The notes beneath the pieces were generated by a model that was not told the DNA's origin, searched no databases, and saw nothing but the letters and a program-made list of their open reading frames with translations. From Prosthecobacter debontii (GTDB lineage Bacteria > Verrucomicrobiota > Verrucomicrobiia > Verrucomicrobiales > Verrucomicrobiaceae): a stretch of DNA of 64,000 bases. Made by a program: the position numbers and the translations under genes. Shown here piece after piece: positions 18,090 through 25,929 of the stretch; within the stretch, counting starts at the first letter, position 1; every line of letters starts with the position of its first letter. The stretch is taken from positions 32,786-96,785 of the forward strand of contig CAMBPV010000002.1 in NCBI GenBank assembly GCA_945869695.1. Direction: 5' to 3'.

Positions 18090-18812
18090 ATGTTTCATAG
18101 GTTATCTTTTCAGTTTTTGTGCGGTGCCGGGTGTTTGCTGGTTTTGGCGGTATTGGGACTTCCCTTGGAGGCACATCAGATTCCGAGCTTGTCCGTGGAG
18201 GCGTTGTTTTCCAAAGACCGCACTTACTTGGTCCGCATCAATGTAGATCCCCGGCTATTTCTCTCGGCGCAGCCCTCCTCCTTGCCGCCTGTGCCCGTCC
18301 AGTGGTTCCAGGATCAGTCCGATGCCGAAAAGAAGAAAACCTTCGAGACGGCTGCAGCCTATTTGAAAAAAGCGCTGCAACTGAAATTCAGCACTGGGCT
18401 TGTGCCCTTACCTCCCTCCGTGTTTCAGCCGATGGACGGCGCTACCAATCAGCCCATGGCGGAGTCCACCCAGGAGGTGCATTTACTCGCTGAAGCGAGA
18501 GGCAAAGCGCCAGAAGGGGCGACCACTTTTGAGGCCTTGTTGTCCCAGGATGCAGGCGTGAGCATGATCTTGCTCAGCAGTTTTGAAGGTGAGATGGAAA
18601 AGCGGCCGAATGTGGTCTTCCCCGGTGAAAACAGTCGTCCTTTTCCGCTGCGTTTCGTCGCAGAGACACCCTCAGCTCCCGTGATTTCTCCGGTCGAGCC
18701 GGAACCGCGTGGCTCGGGGTTCTCCTTGCTCGCATTGGGGCTAGGCGCTCTCCTGCTCGTCCTTCTCTTCGTTGGGTTCCTCACTCGCCGTAGCCGTCGC
18801 GGGAGCCTCTGA
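18090..18812 (+). CDS. Exported hypothetical protein with C-terminal membrane anchor
   Basis: I do not recognise this 240-aa protein. It has an N-terminal signal peptide (hydrophobic core LCGAGCLLVLAVLGLPLEAH), a soluble region with LSVEALFSKDRTYLVRINVDPRLF, and a C-terminal anchor GLGALLLVLLFVGFLTRRSRR. The order 'ectodomain, single TM, basic tail' suggests a periplasmic or surface protein tethered to the membrane. The start is placed at the signal-peptide Met rather than 20 codons earlier. Its last 72 bases overlap the convergent neighbour, so both frames read through the same DNA. Confidence 0.65.
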   Translation: MFHRLSFQFLCGAGCLLVLAVLGLPLEAHQIPSLSVEALFSKDRTYLVRINVDPRLFLSAQPSSLPPVPVQWFQDQSDAEKKKTFETAAAYLKKALQLKFSTGLVPLPPSVFQPMDGATNQPMAESTQEVHLLAEARGKAPEGATTFEALLSQDAGVSMILLSSFEGEMEKRPNVVFPGENSRPFPLRFVAETPSAPVISPVEPEPRGSGFSLLALGLGALLLVLLFVGFLTRRSRRGSL

Positions 18813-19400
18813 GGGAACCTCGGGAGGGGCACCAGGGTTAAGCTTGCCACTGGCATCAAAAGACATTCCCAAGGCCTTGGCAGCCTCCGCAGCAGGTCCG
18901 CCAAATCCGAGCAGCATGGCCACCTCGTCTTGAACTTGGACAAGCTCATCCAGCCTGAGCTCGGGATCTCGCACGATGAAGACTTCCCCCGTCTTCTTGT
19001 TTTCGTAGAACAGCATTTTACCGGTCTCGGTCTCCTTGGTGGCGGTGGGACTGAGGATGCGCTTCCTCTCCAGCATCAGAGCTAAAATGTAGCGGGCGTT
19101 CTCGGTGTTGGGCTCATCCTCTTCGATGAATCGCTGCAGCAATGTCATAGCGCTCTCTTTCGAGGTGACCTCGGGCCGTTCCTCCGCCACATGAGGCGTG
19201 TATGCCGTCTTCCAGTAGGCGATGGGTTTCCGCTCGGAGAGCTCCTGTTCCCATGCGTCCAGAGAGACATCGCGCCGAAGGTAGCCGCTGGTTTCAGGGT
19301 CAAAATAAATCGCAGTGTAGAACGGCTCACCTTCTGAAAAAGCGCGCCCTGAAAGCGAGCACAGATGCGCACGGCTACGAATGTTCCAGGCTTGTATCAT
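18741..19400 (-). CDS. Conserved hypothetical protein (zinc-finger-like opening)
   Basis: A 219-aa soluble protein. The N-terminus NIRSRAHLCSLSGRAFSEGEPFYTAIYFD resembles the short proteins that open with a degenerate Cys-rich knuckle and are common in Verrucomicrobia/Planctomycetes, but only one Cys (residue 14) remains here. The middle is helical (RYILALMLERKRIL; then GKMLFYENKKTGEVFIVRDPEL). The tail is acidic and Pro/Ala-rich. No enzymatic motif is visible. It lies just upstream of nothing obvious and downstream of the LptG-like gene's stop; its own end overlaps the convergent anchor protein by 72 bases. Confidence 0.65.
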   Translation of the reverse strand: MIQAWNIRSRAHLCSLSGRAFSEGEPFYTAIYFDPETSGYLRRDVSLDAWEQELSERKPIAYWKTAYTPHVAEERPEVTSKESAMTLLQRFIEEDEPNTENARYILALMLERKRILSPTATKETETGKMLFYENKKTGEVFIVRDPELRLDELVQVQDEVAMLLGFGGPAAEAAKALGMSFDASGKLNPGAPPEVPSEAPATATASEEPNEEKDEQESA

Positions 19401-19430
19401 GGTATCAGGTCGGATTAAAAGGCTGATGTC

Positions 19431-21137
19431 CTAGATGGACACCCGGCGGCGGGGAGCGACTGGTTTCTTTTTGCGTCTAAACATCTGAAAAAGCCAAGAG
19501 AAGGAGGGAAGATCTCGATTCCGAGAGCGATAAGCAAACAGAATCACACCCACACAACCCACGATAAGGTGGGGAATCCAAACAGCGATCTCGGGTTTCA
19601 ATTTCATGCCTTTTCCCATACTCACAAAGAGCTGGTTGAGGAACACAAGACCGATCAGCGTCAGGATGGCTCCAGCCACTCCACCCAGAGCACCTCTTCT
19701 CGAATAGGAGACTCCTAGCGGAGCGGCGATGATGACCGCAATGAGGCACTGCATCGGAAAGGCAAAACGGTGGAATAACTGAGTGCGGAAAGCAGCCAGC
19801 TTCCCTTTGATATCCTCACTGTGAGCCTTCAGGTACGAGACCAACTCCTGAACGCTCATGAAGTCAGGCTGGAGAGAGGAGCTGATGATACTCCACGGCG
19901 TCTCCGGCCAGTTCTCCACGTCGAGCCGATTCGGAGTATCGTTAAATCCGTGGCGAATCTGGGTCTCAGGATTCCCATCCACGTAAGTGCGCTCAATGCA
20001 GTGGTAGAAAGACCACATTCCTCCCGGCCACCAGTAGGCAGCACCTGCACGGATCGAGTGGATGAGCTGGCCCTTTTCATTTTCCGTGAAGACCTCGACC
20101 CCACGTAACTTTCCCTCGCGAAGATTGAAGGGGAAACTTCCAATGAACCAGGTGCGTCGAGTCGGGGCATCATGATACATGAGTGACTGCGCCAGGGAGG
20201 CACCGCTTCCATCTGACTCGCTCAGGGCTAGCATGATCGCCTGCCGGTTACCCTCCGCCCGCGGAGCCCAGTAATAATTTGCTGCGAGGCTGAGGAAGGA
20301 GACCATCAGTCCCACGGTGAACACGGGCTTCATCACCTGCCAAAGGCTCTTGCCTGAACCGAGCATGGAGATCAACTCATTACTCCTCGACATCCGGGTG
20401 AAGGTAAAAAGAGTCGAGAGCAGGAGCACGGCCCAGATCGTCTCCACAAAAATGTAGGGAACCAAGCTGAGGTAGAAGGTCGCGATCTGACTGATGGGCG
20501 TCTTTGCCTCCTGGAAATCACGCAGGCTGTCCAGCATGTCCCACATCATCCAAAGCAGGCAAATCGCCACAAAACAAAAAACCAGCGGTTGAACAAAAGA
20601 GCGCAGAACGAAACGGTCCAAAAGCTTGCAACTCGCGTAGTAGGAAAGCGCCACCGCCGGCATCAGGCAGGCGATGGCGATCATCACCAACTTCAAAATG
20701 TAACCCTCCACCCAGGGCGGCTCCCCCATCACCGTCAGCCGTGAGTATTCAAGCTGATCGTGCAGATCATTGCACACGGCCCAAGTGGCCAGGAATCCAC
20801 AGGCAATCCAAGTGGGCCATTTTAACTGATCAATGTCGGGCAAAGCACGAAGGAGCCCGAGGTGATAAACAATCCCACCCAAGAGCGCCCACAGTTTCAG
20901 GTAGGGCATCAGGTAGTAGAAGGCCAGAAGTGCAGGTGACGGCGATAACCAGCCTTTCACCATTTCGGGGCCGTGATCGGGCATCCAAGGCAACCTCGAT
21001 TCGTGGTAGCCCGCCTGCTTGGCAAACAGCATGACTCCCACTGCAATTACCAAGGATGCAGCTCCCAAGTGCGGGGTCCTGCGCATCCAGAGCCAAAGGC
21101 CTTGGAGCAATTTGAAAAATGGATCAAGCAAACGCAT
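19431..21137 (-). CDS. LptF/LptG-like permease with extra N-terminal membrane domain
   Basis: Inner-membrane component of the YjgP/YjgQ family, which with LptB and LptC extracts lipopolysaccharide and passes it towards the outer membrane. Seen: from about residue 170 the standard architecture. TM pair starts at KLLDRFVLRSFVQPLVFCFVA, then the coupling-helix region RMSRSNELISMLGSGKSLWQVMKP, the large periplasmic domain (about 300-460), and the closing four-TM half including RFAFPMQCLIAVIIAAPLG. Residues 1-165 are an additional domain with four or five TMs that LptF/G (about 360 aa) lack. The C-terminus is basic. It is probably lptG or lptF of this lineage; which one is unclear. Confidence 0.82.
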   Translation of the reverse strand: MRLLDPFFKLLQGLWLWMRRTPHLGAASLVIAVGVMLFAKQAGYHESRLPWMPDHGPEMVKGWLSPSPALLAFYYLMPYLKLWALLGGIVYHLGLLRALPDIDQLKWPTWIACGFLATWAVCNDLHDQLEYSRLTVMGEPPWVEGYILKLVMIAIACLMPAVALSYYASCKLLDRFVLRSFVQPLVFCFVAICLLWMMWDMLDSLRDFQEAKTPISQIATFYLSLVPYIFVETIWAVLLLSTLFTFTRMSRSNELISMLGSGKSLWQVMKPVFTVGLMVSFLSLAANYYWAPRAEGNRQAIMLALSESDGSGASLAQSLMYHDAPTRRTWFIGSFPFNLREGKLRGVEVFTENEKGQLIHSIRAGAAYWWPGGMWSFYHCIERTYVDGNPETQIRHGFNDTPNRLDVENWPETPWSIISSSLQPDFMSVQELVSYLKAHSEDIKGKLAAFRTQLFHRFAFPMQCLIAVIIAAPLGVSYSRRGALGGVAGAILTLIGLVFLNQLFVSMGKGMKLKPEIAVWIPHLIVGCVGVILFAYRSRNRDLPSFSWLFQMFRRKKKPVAPRRRVSI

Positions 21138-21195
21138 GGGAGATAACGCCCTAGGCGGGCCCGGACGGCGAGACTCGGGCCGTCCGCCGTTCCCG

Positions 21196-21777
21196 TCAAC
21201 CTCGTCTAGCGTCAGAAGGCATACTCTGCATGCCTAAAGACGTCGCCACCAACGCCCGTCCCGCCGTCTCGGAAATCACCTTGCTCGCGTTCACATCCAG
21301 AGCGCTTTGATGCCCGAGAAAATCCAGCAGGATACGCACCCTCTCCTCGCCCGAGTGCACCCGCTCGACGATACCCACCAGCCCCCGCATCGGTCCTTCC
21401 GTTACCTCGACCGTATCACCCACTTTGATTCCGATCTTCACCTCACGCACCTCCGCCTCACTCATTTCGCTTTTCAGGCGGCGGATGGTCTCATCAGAGA
21501 TGGAAATCGGGATACCGCCAAATTCCACCACCCGGATCACATTTTGGGAGTGCTTCACCGCGCGCAACCAAGTGCTCGCATCGAAGCGGGCAAAAAAGTA
21601 ACTTGGAAACAAAGCCTCCACAAACCACACCTTGCCTCTCGTCGTGCTCCTTTGAAACCGGATGCGCGGACAGTAGGTCTCGATCTCAGGTCCCAGATCC
21701 CGCAACATTGATGAAGCGGTGTGTTCACACTTCGGCTTTGTGTGCACGCAGTACCAAGCGAGTTCAGGGGCGATCAT
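21196..21777 (-). CDS. NusG-family transcription elongation factor paralogue
   Basis: A 193-aa protein with a NusG N-terminal domain (LAWYCVHTKPKCEHTASSML, then KVWFVEALFPSYFFARFD) and a C-terminal KOW motif (VGDTVEVTEGPMRGLVGIVERV). These contact RNA polymerase and modulate pausing or anti-termination. The core nusG gene normally sits with secE and the L11/L1 genes; that context is missing here, so this is more likely a specialised RfaH/UpxY/LoaP-like paralogue. The start at MIAPELAWYC is chosen because it begins at the NGN fold. It follows the permease gene's upstream side and diverges from the peptide transporter. Confidence 0.85.
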   Translation of the reverse strand: MIAPELAWYCVHTKPKCEHTASSMLRDLGPEIETYCPRIRFQRSTTRGKVWFVEALFPSYFFARFDASTWLRAVKHSQNVIRVVEFGGIPISISDETIRRLKSEMSEAEVREVKIGIKVGDTVEVTEGPMRGLVGIVERVHSGEERVRILLDFLGHQSALDVNASKVISETAGRALVATSLGMQSMPSDARRG

Positions 21778-21922
21778 GAGGAGGGTGGGAGAAAGGGACG
21801 CTGCCACCTTCGTGCCAGCCCGTAAAACCGAAAGGCACAAGTTGCCCCCGACTCGAAAAATCTCGACACAGCCGCCGACGTGCAGTGAAGTGAGCACGCA
21901 TCGTCAGCCCTCAAGAAACCCC

Positions 21923-23260
21923 ATGTTCCGCACCTCCCCCATCGCCACGGAGAAAATGCCGCCTGGCATTCCCTACATCATCGGAAACGAGTTCGCGGAG
22001 CGCTTCAGTTTCTACGGCATGAAGGCCATCCTCATGGTGTTCATGACCACGGCCATGGTGACGCACGGAGGAGCCAAGGACCTCATGACCGAGGCAGAGG
22101 CCTCCAAGTGGACTCATGCTTTCATTTCGGCCGTCTATTTCACGCCTCTTCTCGGTGCTCTTTTAGCCGACCTTTGGCTGGGAAAATACAAGACCATCAT
22201 TGGCCTCTCCTTGATTTACTGCTTGGGCCACCTGGCCCTGGCGATAGACAACACCCGCTCGGGGCTATTTTTCGGTCTCACACTGATTGCCATTGGGTCG
22301 GGTGGAATCAAACCCTGCGTCTCGGCGCATGTCGGAGACCAGTTTGGTCAGCGGAATGCCCACCTCCTGCCTCGCATCTATAACTGGTTTTACTTCGCCA
22401 TCAATTCGGGGTCGCTGCTCTCCATGATCATCACCCCCTGGTTGCTGAAGGTTTACGGCCCGCACATCGCCTTCGCGCTACCCGGCGTGCTCATGTTCAT
22501 CGCCACGATTTTGTTTTGGATGGGCCGTCAAGACTTTGCGCACATCGTCCCGGAGCGCAAAAAATTCCTCCATGAGCTCCGGCAGCCCGCATTCCTCCGC
22601 ACTCTCGGTGCGCTGGCGGTCCTCTACGTATTTGTGGCCATGTTCTGGTCTCTCTTTGATCAGACCGCATCTCGCTGGGTCACACAGGCCGAAAAAATGG
22701 ACCGTCATCTCTTCGGCATCGAGCTCTTGCCCTCTCAGCTCCAGAGTGTCAATCCGGTCCTCGTCGTGCTGCTGATTCCTCTTTTCTCCCTCTGGATTTA
22801 TCCCGCTGTGGGGAGACTTGTCGAGCTCACGCCCCTGCGGAAAATTGCCTTTGGATTCTTCGTCGCCATTCCCTCCTTCATCATTCCGGCTTGGATCGAG
22901 TCGCAGATCACCGCCGGCTTATTGCCCAGCGTGTGGTGGCAGATTTTGGCCTACCTGTTCATCACCACAGCCGAGATCCTCATCTCCATCACCTGCCTTG
23001 AGTTTTCCTACACGCAGGCCCCGCCGAGACTGAAGTCTTTCGTCATGGCCCTTTACTTGTGCAGCGTTTCTTTGGGGAATCTCTTCACCTCACTCGTCAA
23101 TGCGTGGATTGAGCAAAACAAAGGCAGCTCCACCCTCGACGGTGCCGCCTACTATTGGTTCTTCGTGAAATGCATGGCCATCACCGCCGTGCTCTTTGTT
23201 TTTGTCGCCCGCTTCTACCGTGGCCAGACTCACATGCAATCGGAGCAGCCAGAGAAATGA
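21923..23260 (+). CDS. POT/PTR2 family proton-dependent peptide transporter
   Basis: Major-facilitator-type H+-coupled di/tripeptide symporter. Seen: the TM1 signature EFAERFSFYGMKAIL with the ExxERFxYYG-like motif; GGAKDLMTEAEASKW loop; LGKYKTIIGLSLIYCLGH; IAIGSGGIKPCVSAHVGDQF; and the PTR2 signature IYNWFYFAINSGSLLS. About 12 membrane segments over 445 aa. The start at MFRTSPIATEKMPPG fits the family; the frame is open further upstream, but that stretch runs antisense to the NusG paralogue. Transcribed divergently from that gene. Confidence 0.93.
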   Translation: MFRTSPIATEKMPPGIPYIIGNEFAERFSFYGMKAILMVFMTTAMVTHGGAKDLMTEAEASKWTHAFISAVYFTPLLGALLADLWLGKYKTIIGLSLIYCLGHLALAIDNTRSGLFFGLTLIAIGSGGIKPCVSAHVGDQFGQRNAHLLPRIYNWFYFAINSGSLLSMIITPWLLKVYGPHIAFALPGVLMFIATILFWMGRQDFAHIVPERKKFLHELRQPAFLRTLGALAVLYVFVAMFWSLFDQTASRWVTQAEKMDRHLFGIELLPSQLQSVNPVLVVLLIPLFSLWIYPAVGRLVELTPLRKIAFGFFVAIPSFIIPAWIESQITAGLLPSVWWQILAYLFITTAEILISITCLEFSYTQAPPRLKSFVMALYLCSVSLGNLFTSLVNAWIEQNKGSSTLDGAAYYWFFVKCMAITAVLFVFVARFYRGQTHMQSEQPEK

Positions 23261-23483
23261 ACCCGCGGCCAAACAACGCCCCCTTCTCCAGTCTAAATCC
23301 GCCCGATTCAGCCTAGCCATGTGTTGAGCAAAAGTTTCCAGCCCAGGCTTCCGAACTTCTGCTCCTACAGCCGACGCGAACGACTCACCAGATGGAGGAC
23401 ACTGCATTCGCGACTTGGATTCATTAGTCGCATCCGTCGCGCAGTCACGCTCCGAGCCCGTCGCTCGATAGGGCGCAGCGCTG

Positions 23484-23807
23484 CATGGAGTGAGACTTCC
23501 AGTTGCCAATGCGGATCGCCGTTAGTTCGGTTTCGTTGTTGTCATATACGATGTTTCTTTTCGAGGGTGCCTCACCCGTCCAGTGGGCCAGGTTATCTTC
23601 GCCATCAATGCAAACTTTGTTCGACGCCTTGAGCTGACCCCATACATCCTCAATCCCTGCCGCCACCGCAAGCGTCGCAAACAGATCTTCATTCGTCTGG
23701 ATACCGTTCGACACCCTCCACGCGTTGATGCGCGCAGGCCAGCGGATCAGCATCGGTACCCGCAACCCGCCTTCCTCTCGGGAGTTGCCAATCGCCCACA
23801 GATTCGA
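23484..23807 (-). pseudogene. Fragment of an arylsulfatase (sulfatase family)
   Basis: About 108 codons in one frame read as the C-terminal half of a periplasmic sulfatase: SREEGGLRVPMLIRWPARIN, SNGIQTNEDLFATLAVAAGI, NKVCIDGEDNLAHWTGEAPSKRNI, NETELTAIRIGNWKSH. The catalytic CxPSR region and the true N-terminus are absent: upstream the frame runs antisense into the EF-hand gene, and downstream it loses similarity after the GNWKSH strand. So this is a relic of a larger sulfatase gene, of which this phylum carries many. Between 23261 and 23483 I see no gene. Confidence 0.8.
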
Positions 23808-23847
23808 TACTCTTCGCGGCAACCTCGCTTCACCCCTCTCACACCCC

Positions 23848-24276
23848 ATGAAATCACACACCCTCCACCTCTCCACGCTCGCCGCGGCTCTGCTGTCCTC
23901 CTGCGCCAGCACTGAAACCGACCGCGACTTGTTCCTGCAAGCCGATGCCAACAAAGACGGCAAACTGTCCCTGACCGAAGTCAACAAGGTCGGCCTCCCT
24001 CGACTCTTCAATCGCTTCGACCTCAATGGCGATGGCCACGTCACGCTCGAAGAAGCCCGCGAGGTCGAACCCGGATTCGACGCCAAAGTCTTCGCCGAGC
24101 GGGATCTCAACGGCGACGGAAAAGTCACCTATGCCGAGTCTGAAAAGGTTGCGCTCTCCAAAGGCGGCCTGAAGAAGCAGTTCGCTGGGGTGGACACCAA
24201 CGGTGACGGCTCCATCGACCAGGCCGAAGCCGAAGCTCACACCGCCAAACTCGAAAAACAAACCGCCGCCCAATGA
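23848..24276 (+). CDS. EF-hand calcium-binding lipoprotein
   Basis: A 142-aa exported lipoprotein with signal LSTLAAALLSSC (lipobox LSSC) and four EF-hand loops: DANKDGKLSLTE, DLNGDGHVTLEE, DLNGDGKVTYAE and DTNGDGSIDQAE. All four carry the D-x-N-x-D-G-x-x-x-x-x-E spacing needed for calcium. Such small EF-hand proteins are frequent in Verrucomicrobia; their roles are mostly unknown. The start is placed at MKSHTLH, where the signal begins. The stop overlaps the next possible start by four bases, which suggests translational coupling with the glycine-rich protein. Confidence 0.85.
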   Translation: MKSHTLHLSTLAAALLSSCASTETDRDLFLQADANKDGKLSLTEVNKVGLPRLFNRFDLNGDGHVTLEEAREVEPGFDAKVFAERDLNGDGKVTYAESEKVALSKGGLKKQFAGVDTNGDGSIDQAEAEAHTAKLEKQTAAQ

Positions 24277-24302
24277 ACCTTCACCCCCACCGCTCACCCG
24301 CC

Positions 24303-24581
24303 ATGAAGACTCTCATCCGCATCCTCCTTGTCACCCTGACTGCACTCGAATTGGTCAGTTGCGTCGCCCCTCATCCCAGCCCCGTCGTCCGGGGTCGCCG
24401 CCGAGGCGGCGTCGCTGGCGCCGCCATCGGTGGAGCCGTTGGTGGCTGGGAAGGAGCCGCCGCCGGAGCCCTGATCGGAGGCACCGCCGGTGGCATGGCC
24501 GGTCGCGCTCGTCGCAGCTACTACACCGGCACCCCCTACTACGCTCCCGCCCGCAGCTACCGAGGTAGGGGCTACTATTGA
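24303..24581 (+). CDS. Glycine-zipper lipoprotein
   Basis: Small exported protein of 92 aa. After signal LIRILLVTLTALELVSC (lipobox LVSC) comes a glycine-zipper stretch, GGVAGAAIGGAVGGWEGAAAG and ALIGGTAGGMAG, typical of proteins that insert into or oligomerise in membranes (the SlyB/Rick_17kDa-like or YMGG type). The tail is Arg/Tyr-rich (SYYTGTPYYAPARSYRGRGYY). An alternative start ten codons earlier overlaps the preceding stop (ATGA), but the one used here begins the signal peptide directly. It is probably in an operon with the EF-hand gene. Confidence 0.75.
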   Translation: MKTLIRILLVTLTALELVSCVAPHPSPVVRGRRRGGVAGAAIGGAVGGWEGAAAGALIGGTAGGMAGRARRSYYTGTPYYAPARSYRGRGYY

Positions 24582-24601
24582 GCACAGCAGCTCCCTTCCC
24601 A

Positions 24602-24636
24602 CAGGCAGCCCAACCCTACAAAGGTCGGGCTACCTG
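24602..24636. repeat. Strong hairpin after the glycine-zipper gene
   Basis: Two 14-base arms (24602-24615 and 24623-24636) form a GC-rich hairpin with a seven-base loop and only two mismatches. It sits 20 bases after a stop codon. A true T-run does not follow at once (AAATAAACC, then TTTT), so it could be a weak terminator, an mRNA-stabilising element or one copy of a dispersed palindrome. Confidence 0.5.
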
Positions 24637-24682
24637 CAAATAAACCACCTTTTCCCTCATACCAAGAGCCTCCTCCTCACCC

Positions 24683-24961
24683 ATGAAAACCACGCTCCTC
24701 ATCAAAGCGCTCGGCGCTTTCAGCTTGGTCTCAGGGCCGGTCTTCTCTCAAACCGCCGACACCCTTTATCACGGAGGTTCCATCCTCACCATGGCTGGCA
24801 AGGAGGCGGCGTATGTCGAGGCTCTGGCCGTGAAGGACGGCAAACTCGCCGACCTCGTCATCCTCGACAAAAACCCGCTCAAGATCGAGCCGATGGCCAT
24901 CAAAGACATCAAGGTGCTTGAAACAATCAAAGAAGGGAAGCCCGTCTATTCCGCGAGGTGA
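24683..24961 (+). pseudogene. Amidohydrolase with its middle deleted (in-frame relic)
   Basis: The 92-codon frame joins the two ends of a YtcJ-like exported amidohydrolase. Residues 1-54 are a signal peptide plus the usual N-terminal strands (DTLYHGGSILTMAGKEAAYV, EALAVKDGK). Residues 54-92 are the standard C-terminal end (GKLADLVILDKNPLKIEP, then the D-I-K-V-x-x-T-I-K-E-G-K end). The ~450 residues in between, with every metal ligand of the TIM barrel, are missing. The joint falls on G-K, a pair that occurs at both sites in the parent family, so the deletion likely arose by recombination at short homology. The product, if made, cannot be catalytic. Confidence 0.75.
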
Positions 24962-24970
24962 GTCTCACTC

Positions 24971-25068
24971 CACTACCAGGTCTTCTGCAACGTCGCCGTC
25001 ACCCCTGGATTCGCATCGGCGGCGATCTCCAAATCACATCAACCCCGCTTTCGGTACAAACCCAATAA
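24971..25068 (+). pseudogene. C-terminal relic of an OprB-like carbohydrate porin, frameshifted
   Basis: Directly after the amidohydrolase relic, one frame reads HYQVFCNVAVTP. Skipping forward by one base, the sequence continues W-I-R-I-G-G-D-L-Q-I-T-S-T-P-L and ends at TAA. Put together this is the last two beta-strands typical of OprB-type carbohydrate porins. One missing base breaks the frame between P and W. No other part of the porin remains. Recognition depends on a short stretch. Confidence 0.45.
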
Positions 25069-25072
25069 GCCC

Positions 25073-25921
25073 ATGAAAATGCTTCTACCCGCCGCTGTCT
25101 TCATGCTGATGGTCTCCGTCGGCATGAGTCTAAGTCCCCGACAATTGTTGGACAACTGGCGACGATTGACGCCGGCCATTTGGATGAAACTGGTGGCGGC
25201 GACTTTTCTCCTGCCGCCGCTCCTCGCTCTTTTGCTTGGGCATTTTTTGCCACTGGATGGCCCGACCACGGCGGGACTCTTTCTCGTCTCCGTGGTGCCG
25301 GGTGCGCCATTGATGACGCGCGGAGCGGCGAAGAAGGGTTTCGATAGGCAGATCGCGGGGAGCTATCAGGTGTGGGGCGCGCTTCTGACGCCTTGGATCA
25401 TTCCTCTTCTCATTTGGGGTGGTGGCTGGTTGTATGGACGGGATATTTGGGTGTCACCGATGAAGCTGGTGGGTGTGGTCGTACAGCAGCAGTTCGCTCC
25501 CCTGCTTTTAGGGATGGCGCTGATGTGGCTGGCTCCTTCCTTTTCCATCAAGGCTCAGCGCATTCTGAATCAAGTCGGCAATGCGCTGCTCATTTTCATG
25601 CTCATCCTGGTGCTTTACAAAATGGGTCCGACCTTGGCTCAGGCGAGCCCTTGGGTGGCTTTAGCCGCGCCGATCCTCGCCATCGGCTGCATACTCGCCG
25701 TTCGTCTGCTGCTCGGTCGGGCAACACCCGTGGTTCAGACCTTGTCCATCTGTAATGCGAATCGTCACGTCGGTCTGGCTTTGCTGCTATCGGGTCAGCA
25801 CATCCAGGATCAGCGGCTCATACCCGCGATCGCCGCCTATGCTCTTGCGGCCATGGCGGTCATGGGTCTCTATGCGAAGCTGGCTTCACGTGATGGGATC
25901 GAGTCAAGCCAATCAACCTGA
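25073..25921 (+). CDS. BASS family (bile acid:Na+ symporter-like) transporter
   Basis: A 282-aa inner-membrane protein with about nine hydrophobic segments. Seen: the opening AVFMLMVSVGMSLSPRQLLDNW, which matches TM1-2 of the BASS/ACR3-like fold; TTAGLFLVSVVPGAPLMTRGAAKK, the first core motif; and a closing SICNANRHVGLALLLSG, corresponding to the second 'crossed helix' of the family. It probably moves an organic anion with Na+. The substrate cannot be told. It is followed after eight bases by the bestrophin-like gene, likely in one transcription unit. Confidence 0.85.
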   Translation: MKMLLPAAVFMLMVSVGMSLSPRQLLDNWRRLTPAIWMKLVAATFLLPPLLALLLGHFLPLDGPTTAGLFLVSVVPGAPLMTRGAAKKGFDRQIAGSYQVWGALLTPWIIPLLIWGGGWLYGRDIWVSPMKLVGVVVQQQFAPLLLGMALMWLAPSFSIKAQRILNQVGNALLIFMLILVLYKMGPTLAQASPWVALAAPILAIGCILAVRLLLGRATPVVQTLSICNANRHVGLALLLSGQHIQDQRLIPAIAAYALAAMAVMGLYAKLASRDGIESSQST

Positions 25922-25929
25922 AACTTTCT

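Noticed and set aside
23262-23483. Possible transposase remnant between the peptide transporter and the sulfatase fragment
   Set aside because: Arg-rich translations appear in two frames but match no transposase motif; more likely non-coding high-GC sequence.
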